Of a DNA stretch of 64,000 nt, positions 21,080 through 29,267 are shown piece by piece (position 1 is the stretch's first letter; each line of letters begins with the position of its first letter). This stretch comes from Eustoma russellianum (Eukaryota; Streptophyta; Magnoliopsida; Gentianales; Gentianaceae). A program made the translations under genes and the position numbers. The notes under the pieces were generated by a model, which did not search any database, was not told the DNA's origin, and saw only the letters and a program-made list of their open reading frames with translations. The stretch is from assembly GCA_036186865.1 (NCBI GenBank), contig AP025075.1:13823219-13887218 (forward strand). The letters run 5' to 3'.

Positions 21080-21943
21080 ATGTGGCGTACCACTGATCAA
21101 ATCCTAGAAAGGATGCAAAAACATTCTGACGAAACATACCACATCTTGACAAAATGTCATTCAATGTTACTTGCATTACAAGCTGAACAAATTGAAAATT
21201 TACATGAATCTAACCCTACTTCTAAGGAACTGAACGTTAATGACAATAATGAAGTAGTTGAGCTTGATTTACATGTAACCCATTCTGATTTACATGATTT
21301 AGATGTTACTACTCCTACCTTTTGTGATGAGCTAGAATGCATTGATAATGTTAAGCATGACGTAGATGCCATACAAACTGATTTATCTCATGAATTTCCA
21401 TGCATAAGTAATTCATTGTCTCCTGATTCATATGCCATAAATGATTATTCAATTGATATCTTAAGTGAGCTTTCAAGTGATTGTGATAGTGAACTTAAGC
21501 ATGATAACTTAGAAAAGCATGAATGTCATGTTTTCAACAATTTCTTATTTGAATGTGACGAACATGATTCCACGTTATTTGAAACACCTGAATTGCATTC
21601 ATATAACATTGTATATGACAATCCTATGTTCATTCATGAGTATGAAACTGATTTGTATGAAAAAGAGGAGTTTATCCCACTTAGTACACAATCCGATATA
21701 AAGGAATCAAAGCTTCAAAGTATACTTCTCACAACTTCAAACATGCCATTCTTGTCACTACATCATGATACATCATATGACATCCATGTGCTGACCTTGT
21801 GTGAGAATCAAATGCATGATAACTATGAGCTTTTATTGGTTATACTGAAACTTGAAAATCAGATCCTAGTGCATCCAAAACATGTGAAGAAGAGGACTAA
21901 TTATTGTGGATGCATGATCAAATCAGTTTTTGTGAGTTGCTAA
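21080..21943 (+). CDS. E ORF: acidic protein with predicted coiled-coil start
   Basis: 287 aa from the ATG at 21080. The frame stays open back to 21002, but the upstream part is hydrophobic and lies across a splice-acceptor-like site, so I prefer the later start. Residues 1-45 form a likely helix (ILERMQKHSDETYHILTK), comparable in place to the helical N-terminus of Gag. The rest is rich in Asp, Glu, His and Asn. The end carries HDTSYDIHVLTLC and VHPKHVKKR, shared with the F ORF; a second IHPKHLRMK lies after the stop. No enzyme motif, zinc finger or membrane protein is recognised. The function is unknown; a nucleic-acid or Gag-interacting accessory protein would be a guess. Confidence 0.6.
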   Translation: MWRTTDQILERMQKHSDETYHILTKCHSMLLALQAEQIENLHESNPTSKELNVNDNNEVVELDLHVTHSDLHDLDVTTPTFCDELECIDNVKHDVDAIQTDLSHEFPCISNSLSPDSYAINDYSIDILSELSSDCDSELKHDNLEKHECHVFNNFLFECDEHDSTLFETPELHSYNIVYDNPMFIHEYETDLYEKEEFIPLSTQSDIKESKLQSILLTTSNMPFLSLHHDTSYDIHVLTLCENQMHDNYELLLVILKLENQILVHPKHVKKRTNYCGCMIKSVFVSC

Positions 21944-22071
21944 GTGCATGTGTTGTCATTACATTACTTATTCACCCTAAACATCTTAGGATGAAAGGGT
22001 GCATACATGTGTGTCTTGTGTGTCTTGTATCTTTGTTGCAGGATCTTTATCCCTCATGGCATACACGTTAA

Positions 22072-22105
22072 GATTTGGGACGAATCTTTTTCAGGAAAGA
22101 GGGAT
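22072..22105 (+). promoter_or_regulatory. Pre-PPT repeat and polypurine tract of E
   Basis: GATTTG-GGA-CGAATC at 22072-22086 and the purine tract GGAAAGAGGGAT at 22094-22105. Confidence 0.75.
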
Positions 22106-22788
22106 TGATACGGCCAAAGAAAGATAAAGATGGAGGAATTTTTAAAAGATAATTCAAAGGAATTTTGGAAGTCAAATGCAAGATAATTCAAGATAAAGTC
22201 TCAACCACCTTTTGAAGATATCTCCAAGCTTATCCAAACATCAAAATTGATCCCCAAAGTCATCAAATTAATGAAAACAATCGGCTGACCTCAGAGAGAC
22301 AAGAAAAACGTCATTTTCAAGAAAGTTTTTAGGGACTTAGTAATTTATCTCATTTCAAACTTTTGATAGAATTTTTAGGATAGAGTTTATCTTTCTTTTT
22401 GATTGTTTTAGGTTAAAATTTCAGCCTTTTTATTAGTATTGGCCGCTGACCACAAAACAAGGGCAACGACATATTTTTATCAATCAAATTTGAGTTTTGG
22501 TTTTCTCTCCTAAAAGGGTGAAACCTTGTTTTCTTGATTTTACACTAAAAATCAAGGCTAATATCTCTCAATCTTGAGCAAATTGAGGGTGATTGCCAAG
22601 GGTTGAAGTGACCGTCTAGGAGGGCCTATCGAAGGTTTGCCTACAAACGCACACTTGAATCTAAGGTATTGCTTAAGCCGGCAATTTCTACACAACGGAA
22701 GCAAGGAGTTTACTTCTTTGTGCCTAAACCCTTGTGGAAAGGTTGTTGGAGGTGGAAGAGTGGATCCTACGCTTGTCAACTTGCATCA
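22106..22788 (+). repeat. E 3' LTR
   Basis: 683 bp with TGATACGG and GCATCA ends; followed by the TSD AATAT at 22789-22793. Confidence 0.9.
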
Positions 22789-22793
22789 AATAT

Positions 22794-23400
22794 CCATCAT
22801 ATGTCACATGTCTATCAAATTGCCATGGTCTACCAAGGAAGATATGACTAGCATGCATTGGAGAAACATCACATATAATATCATCTTTATAACTACCAAT
22901 GCTAAGAGAAATCAGAACCTGCTTATTTACGCTAACTTCACCACAATCACTTAACCATGCAAGTTTGTAGGGGTGATGGTGATCAGTCATAGGCAAGTTC
23001 AACTTTCTAACCAATTCAATACTAGCCACATTTGAACAAAAACTGGAATCAATGATAATAGTGCAACTTTACTACTTATCATGCAATAAATATGGAAAAT
23101 GTTTTCTCTATGTGGTTCATGATCATCTAATTTTGGATATGCATTCAAAGCTCTACGCACAACAAGGAATTCATTGGTATCGTAGTCATCTTGTTCTCCT
23201 AAGTCCCCTTCATGTTCATTTTCATTATCATGCTCAGATTCATTTTCATGCTCATACTCAGTCACATATTCATTAGTTTTATCGATTAACATGACACTTT
23301 TAGCGTTAGTACATTCTCTTCCTATGTGACTACGACCTTGACACTTAAAGCATTTAATGTCTCTAAACCTGCTGGAGGGGTCAGATAAATTCCCTTTAGA
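22794..23400 (-). pseudogene. A1 Gag zinc knuckle and protease, continued after E
   Basis: Minus strand from about 23400: a CCHC knuckle (CFKCQGRSHIGREC, near 23320-23365), an acidic linker, ENIFHIYCMI, then the protease region. The expected DSGS active site near 23045-23060 is broken by a frameshift between ORFs 22999-23292 and 22724-23029. The downstream block (HPYKLAW, LGRPWQFD) continues to the E insertion. Gag upstream of the knuckle is lost at a junction near 23400. Confidence 0.8.
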
Positions 23401-23402
23401 GG

Positions 23403-24092
23403 GCTAGAGAACTTGGGCATCAAGTTGGAATCTTCTTGTATAAGCATATTCAAGATGAACCTAAGGTTCATTGGGATCATTTTATTGAACCCACACTATG
23501 AGCGTGTATGAGTGTGCGTGTGTGAGCGTATTCTTTATTTTGAATTTTTGTCTTGTTTCCTTGTGATCCTTGCTTCTTTGTGTTTGCTTTGTAGGTAAGT
23601 AGGTATATGATAAGTTACAAGCCAAACGAGGACCACAAATGGCTTTAAAGGCGTTTGCACCCAAAAAGGAGACAAAAGGAATGTTATCTTGAGAAGAATG
23701 TTTGTCTTTATAAGGACAAATTCAAATGTGGTCCAAGACGGAATTCCTTTTCAAATATTAGCTCAAGAATATCTCCAACAATCAACAAAGGGGGCGTCCA
23801 AATGAAGTTCAAAAAAAGGAAGATCAACTTGAAGTTAAACTTGAATCCAAAATTCAACCATGATTTGAATTTCAAGTTCCAACCAATTTAAGACTTAAAT
23901 TTCAAGATAGAAGACATCAGACACCTTTTGAATTAAGCCACACGCCATTTTGAAGAAAGAAGGAGATGAGATCACAATTCAAAATTGAATCCAAATTTGA
24001 ATTCAAATCCAAACTTAATTTGGATTCAATCTTAAACTGACCTTTTGAATTCAACTTCAACCACATCTTACTCATCAAATCAGCTCTCCAAG
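23403..24092 (+). repeat. A4 5' LTR, first part (start missing)
   Basis: Plus-strand A LTR lacking about its first 60 bp, joined directly to minus-strand A1 gag. The integrase-tail frame is still open to the TGA at 23499-23501 (FLYKHIQDEP, HFIEP). It is interrupted by B1 at 24093 and continues at 33375. Confidence 0.75.
24088..24092. repeat. TSD of B1 (left copy)
   Basis: CCAAG, repeated at 33370-33374. Confidence 0.9.
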
Positions 24093-25419
24093 TGATGAGC
24101 TACAGCCTAACCTTGTGGATACAAACACTGACGATGACACCTCATTGCCCCACAATGGTCCCATAACAAGGAGTATGGCTAAGAAATTGTTACATTGTGT
24201 TGAATCATTTCTTTACAGGCATGAAGAGGATGAGCCAAGCAAAGATGATGTCCATTGGGTTTATATGATACAAGCTATGATCTAGTTGTATCAAATGCAT
24301 GTTGTACATATTTTTAGATGTTCTTTTTAACATTGTTGGTTTGTTAACTTTGTTTTAGGATAGTTTGTGTTGTATTCTTGCCTTATCTTTCAGGTACACG
24401 TTTTTAGCTTGAAGATGCAATTCAAACCTGAATTTTTGTCCAAACAAAGAGGTGAAATGCAAGTTGCTTACAAGCAAGGTGGTGACAAGCACCCATGTCA
24501 AAAATCTGATTTCTTCTCACGCAAACAAGGAAGAAACAACCAGCTCAAACCTTCAACCAATAGAAAGGAGTCTTTCAAATGCTTGAACCAATCACAAACA
24601 AGTGAAGAAAATTCAACAAGCTGCTCAACAAAAGATCCAATCACAAAGCATGAAGATTTTGGCTGGATGAAAGCTTATTTGAGTTGAAGATTCAAAGCCT
24701 CAAATACAACCAATCAAAGCCCTTTCTAAGCAAGCTGCTCATTGCAATATCCAATCACAATTTTGGCTGGAAACAAAGATGGAAGAAACGTTGGCTAAGG
24801 AATATTTTGTTGAAAATTCAAACACCAACTTGCATCCAATCAAAGGCCATTCCAAGGCAAGCTGCTCCATGTCTCAACCAATCAAATTGAACAAGGAAAA
24901 GGCTGGAAAAACAGGTTGGGAAACACGGCAAAGCAACCAGCCTTTTGGGACCAAAAGTTGCTCAAACAATTTCCAAGCAAAGCATGTCATTTTATACTAG
25001 TACCTTGTACATTAGGACTTGTACTTTTCATCATTTTCGTTTGTTATAAGAAGGTTTAGAACCTGAATGTAAAACACAACCATTATCAATACACATTTCA
25101 ACCAGAATTTCCCTTGAGGAGTTATCAACATTTCAAGTTGAAGTTTAAGACCACTTACGGTTTTCTTTCAAGTTCCTAGCCTAGAACTTGTTAGTATTTG
25201 CTTCATCTTTTGGTTTACAGCATCTTAGGGTCTCATTGAGGTTTTAGATGTGTTGGAGCGCCAAAGAGGGAGAGGTGTTGGCATAAATTGAGCCAAGAAC
25301 AACGGTTAAAGATCAAGGGGTATCTTTGAGATGTTCTTTGACATAGCTTGTGTTCAAATCAGTTTGGAATAGGAGACAAAGTCCTTGGCAACGTTTTCTA
25401 GCCTTCATTTGGCTCATCA
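24093..25419 (+). repeat. B1 5' LTR
   Basis: 1327 bp. Its first about 190 bp also encode the end of the integrase ORF when present as the 3' LTR. The 87-bp block 24415-24501 is conserved in B2 and C1. Confidence 0.93.
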
Positions 25420-25420
25420 A

Positions 25421-25433
25421 TTGGTATCAGAGC
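25421..25433 (+). promoter_or_regulatory. PBS of B1
   Basis: TTGGTATCAGAGC, initiator Met-tRNA type, one base after the LTR. Confidence 0.88.
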
Positions 25434-27332
25434 GTTGCTGCCCAAACCGTATGTAGAACTGATTTTTATTTGCGTTTAGTTGCTGTTTGATTAGATAGTT
25501 AGTTTGTGTCTTAAAGTGCTTGTTAGATAGTATACTATAGTTTGGTAACTTAGTTAAGTGGCAAAACCGAAAACACCCCACAAAAAACAACTTAGACTAG
25601 ACTTAGTGTTGTTAGGAGCTGTTTGGGTAGTTTGGAACAAAACCGTGTGTGAAGCTGATTGTTCTTGTTTAATCTAGCTTAGACATTGTTCATTAGACCC
25701 TAATCTAGGAGTTTTAAATGGTAGTTTAATTGACTCCTTAAAACAGAAAACTTTGAACACAAAAATAGACTAGTTGATAGTTTAGTTTTTCACCAAGTTG
25801 TAGTAGTTAAAATTCTATTTTAATACTTGTGTGCAAACTGTTTAGACGTTTTATATGCTGCCTTATTTAGCTTAGTTGATCTTCATTAGACCTTAATCTA
25901 GTAGTTCAAGTGTTAGTTTAGTTGTGTCCTTAAAAGAGAAAACTTGAACACAAAATAGATTAGTTGATACTTTAGCTTGTAATCAAGTAGTTAAAGTTCT
26001 GTTTTTAGTACTTGTGAGCAATCTGTTTAAAACGTTTTTAGTGCTGCCTTGTTTAGCTTAGTTAGACTAGATTACAACATAGTTTAAGTGTTTAGATGGT
26101 TGTTTAGTTTAGCACAAGAAAACCGAAAACCAAAGGACAAAACAAATAGTTTTAGCTAACTAAGTGTGCTGCCTAGTTCTAGTTCATACACGTTTGTTAG
26201 GAGCTGCATCTAGTATCATTTAGTTTAGAACCTGATTGCATCATACAAACAAAAACCAAACAAAAACAAAGTAGGATAGATCACTTAAACACCAAACAAA
26301 ACAAGTAAGCTTAGTTGCACCAAAACTGATTTTCCATTAGTTGATATAGTAATCAGCCTTATAGATTGCATTTAGAAACAAATAAGTTGCATTTAGCCAT
26401 CTTAAGATTACTTAGATCATTTGCATCGAAAACAGAAAAAGGAAACAAACTGCCCAAAACCGTGTGGATTAAAACAACTTTTAAAGCTCATTTGAAATCT
26501 TGGTGTATGCTAATAGCTTTATCTTTTTGTTGATTTCAATTGTTTCAAACAACTTGTTGGACTTAGATATATTCTGAAAGTTAGGAATTGTTTAAGCCCC
26601 ACATTGTTAAAGAGCTATCCAATTGTTGTTTTAGATCAATTTCTGAACTTACATTGCACTTTATACAATTTGATCTTGTTGTAATTGTGAATTGAATTCC
26701 CACTACATAGTGTTTAGCCGTGTTGTGTACGAGGAACTTTCAAATTCCAAATACAACAAACCTTGTGCAATTAAAGGCCGTGGGCAATGTCTCATGTAGG
26801 CCGTGAGGAGTAGTCTCACAACAATCAAGCAAAACCCTCCAAAGAAAGAAAATTAAGCTTGATTGAGAAATACGCGAGAGAAAAGCCAATATTTGTCAAC
26901 AAGTAAGAGGCAAGACAAGATAGAATTGCACAAGAAAGCCAAGTGAGAAAAAAGCCAAAAGTTAAACGTTTCAAAAAGGGAAAATCCATGTGCAAAGCTC
27001 AAAAGAAAGAAAGTGCCCAAACCAAACCAAAAGTGTTGTAGTTTTGAGGTTTTGAAAGTTTCTAAAGCAAACCCTTGCTAGCACTTTGTTTGTGTGTCTT
27101 TACTTTCACTTTACTACAATTGATAATTGCATATGTTGTAAAGTAAATTGAGGGATTGTCTTAAAACAACCCCGTAGATTTCTTTCAGCCCAAACAACAA
27201 TTTGACTTCTGTGATTTACTTGAATCTTTAGGAGAAATAGTCCAAATTGTTGTTTTGAACAATTGTCAACATAAAGTAGAGTATTTGCATCTTGTCAATA
27301 TTTTAATTGGCTTTGAGATTGTTTTCTGAATC
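25434..27332 (+). other. B1 leader
   Basis: 1.9 kb of AT-rich untranslated sequence with internal repetition: the block around 25680-25800 (GTTCATTAGACCCTAATCTAG) partly recurs at about 25870-25990. No supported gene. Confidence 0.7.
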
Positions 27333-29267
27333 ATGGGTCCCCAACAGAAAGATAATGCATCATCCCTGTCCCCATCTACTCCTGTCCCATCCCCAGTCCC
27401 TGTTACCCTAGAGAATATACAGCAAACACTCACTTTCCTTGTTAATCAATTTGGTTTAATGAGAAGTGACATAGAGGATAACAAACAAAGGATAAGCAAA
27501 GTAGAAAAGCCAACCTCAGATCAAAAGGAACCTAGTATACCTTTTCAAGAAGGCACCTCTTATGGTAATGAGTCTCATGTTGAACGTAGAAAAGTCACAT
27601 CACTTAGAGGTAGAGGTATAGGTCGAGGTAGTAATGGTGGTCGTAGGAACCTTTCTTTTGAGGAAAGATTTGATAGTCTCCCTGAGTACAATGAAGAACC
27701 CTATCTAGAGGAGAGATATGATGAACGTCAACCTGATAGGGATGAACGTCTTGAAGAAGAATACATTACTACAAAACTGACAATTCCCCCCTTCCATGGA
27801 AAAAGTGATCCTGAAACATATTTGAAATGGGAAACAAAGGTAGATCATATGTATTCTTGCACTAACTATTCTGAATTGGCCAAAGTGCGGTATGCAACTT
27901 TTGAATTTGTAGATTATGCTTTACTTTGGTGGGAACAATTGAAGAACACCAGGAGAAGAACAAGACAACCCCCTGTTGTCACTTGGTCCGAGTTGAAACA
28001 AGAGATGAGGAAGAGATTCATATCTCCTTCCTATGAAAGAAGCGTTTTCCAGAAATTGCAACAACTTTCTCAAGGTAATAGGTCTGTCGATGAATTTTAT
28101 AAAGAGTTAGAACATTTGCTTACCAGGGCTAACATAGAAGAAGCTGAGGAAGCCACCATGGCTAGATTTCTAGCTGGCTTGAACAAAGAGATTGCATTTA
28201 AGGTGGAACTTACACCTTACTCTGATCTGGCTTCTATGATTCACATTGCTGAGAAAGTGGAAAGACAATTAAAGGTAAAAACTTCTAACCCTTCTTTTCG
28301 GACTAATCCTTTGAGTTTTCCTAGAACACAGCCCAAGACGCCATTCCGTCCACAACAAGGTCAAGGCCGTGGATCCCAAGGAAAATCAACCCAGAACATC
28401 CAAAATCGTCCAAAGCTTCCAATCACTGATAAAGGCAAAGCCAAGGTGGAAGGTACGCCTAATTTTAAGACTCGTGATATTCAATGTTTTAAATGCTTAG
28501 GAAAAGGTCATTTTGCTAATCAATGTCCCAACCCTAAACGCATCTTGTTTATTGAAGAGTCTAATGAGTATTATTCTGAGGAAGAATTGGAAGAGAGTGA
28601 AGAAAACAAAGAAATTGAGCAAACGTGTGAGGAAGAAGAAGAGATTATTGAAGAGATTAATGAATGTGAAACAAAAGAATTCTTAGTTGTACGTCGAGCT
28701 CTAAGTGCCCAAATTAAAACTGAAGAACCTGAAATACAACGAGAGAACATATTCCACATTCACTGTATGGCTAAAAAGAAAGTCTGCACTTTAATCATTG
28801 ACTCCGGTTCATGTACCAATGTTGCAAGTTTTGAACTTGTTAGGAAACTTGAGTTACCTTTAATTAATCACCCCCGTCCTTATAGACTTACGTGGCTTAA
28901 TGAGTGTGGTGAAGTTAAAGTGACAAAGCAAGTCCTAGTTCCTTTGTCAATTGGTGGGTATTCTGCTGAGGTGTTATGTGACGTAGCCCCTATGCAATCA
29001 AGTCATATCTTATTAGGTAGACCGTGGCAATTTGACAACAAGGTTACGTATGATGGTTACCTAAATAGATATTCCTTTAGGCATAACAACAAACTGTTCA
29101 AATTAAATGCCTTACCCCCGCACAAAGTCTTTGAGGATCAACAACGAATGTTAAAAAGCTATAATGATCCAAAAGAAAAGGAATTGGAAAGGATCTTTAT
29201 CAAAGAACACCAACTGAGAAGTTATCATCTTAAAGTTGAACCGAAAGAAAAACAAAGTTTCTGCTGA
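27333..29267 (+). CDS. B1 Gag and aspartic protease
   Basis: 644 aa from ATG. A Pro/Ser-rich N-terminus is followed by an Arg/Gly-rich stretch (about 85-110), the Gag domain (about 145-315, with KLTIPPFHGKSDPETYL, WWEQL and RFLAGLNKEIAF), a CCHC zinc knuckle at 385-398 (CFKCLGKGHFANQC), an acidic linker, and a retroviral-type protease with the active site DSGS at 490-493 and LGRPWQFD further on. Gag forms the particle and binds RNA; the protease would process the polyprotein. In B2 the same region reads straight on into RT, so the stop at 29265-29267 comes from one extra base in an A-rich run near 29248-29255, either a mutation or a sequence error. Confidence 0.9.
   Translation: MGPQQKDNASSLSPSTPVPSPVPVTLENIQQTLTFLVNQFGLMRSDIEDNKQRISKVEKPTSDQKEPSIPFQEGTSYGNESHVERRKVTSLRGRGIGRGSNGGRRNLSFEERFDSLPEYNEEPYLEERYDERQPDRDERLEEEYITTKLTIPPFHGKSDPETYLKWETKVDHMYSCTNYSELAKVRYATFEFVDYALLWWEQLKNTRRRTRQPPVVTWSELKQEMRKRFISPSYERSVFQKLQQLSQGNRSVDEFYKELEHLLTRANIEEAEEATMARFLAGLNKEIAFKVELTPYSDLASMIHIAEKVERQLKVKTSNPSFRTNPLSFPRTQPKTPFRPQQGQGRGSQGKSTQNIQNRPKLPITDKGKAKVEGTPNFKTRDIQCFKCLGKGHFANQCPNPKRILFIEESNEYYSEEELEESEENKEIEQTCEEEEEIIEEINECETKEFLVVRRALSAQIKTEEPEIQRENIFHIHCMAKKKVCTLIIDSGSCTNVASFELVRKLELPLINHPRPYRLTWLNECGEVKVTKQVLVPLSIGGYSAEVLCDVAPMQSSHILLGRPWQFDNKVTYDGYLNRYSFRHNNKLFKLNALPPHKVFEDQQRMLKSYNDPKEKELERIFIKEHQLRSYHLKVEPKEKQSFC

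Larger units (their letters stand above)
12442..22788 (+). mobile_element. Element E: complete pol-less LTR element (interrupted by C1)
   Basis: LTRs are 12442-13126 and 22106-22788, with TGATACGG and GCATCA ends. The TSD AATAT is found at 12437-12441 and 22789-22793, inside A1's protease region. Without the inserted C1, E is about 4.3 kb. It has a PBS, a leader (13143-14099 plus 20147-21079), one ORF (21080-21943), a pre-PPT repeat and a purine tract, but no gag zinc knuckle, protease, RT or integrase. It would need enzymes from another element. By eye the LTRs differ at about 15 of 684 positions. Confidence 0.9.

Noticed and set aside
27333..29267. B1 gag-pol split as a programmed frameshift
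   Set aside because: B2 has the same region in one frame and one base fewer, so mutation or sequence error is simpler.
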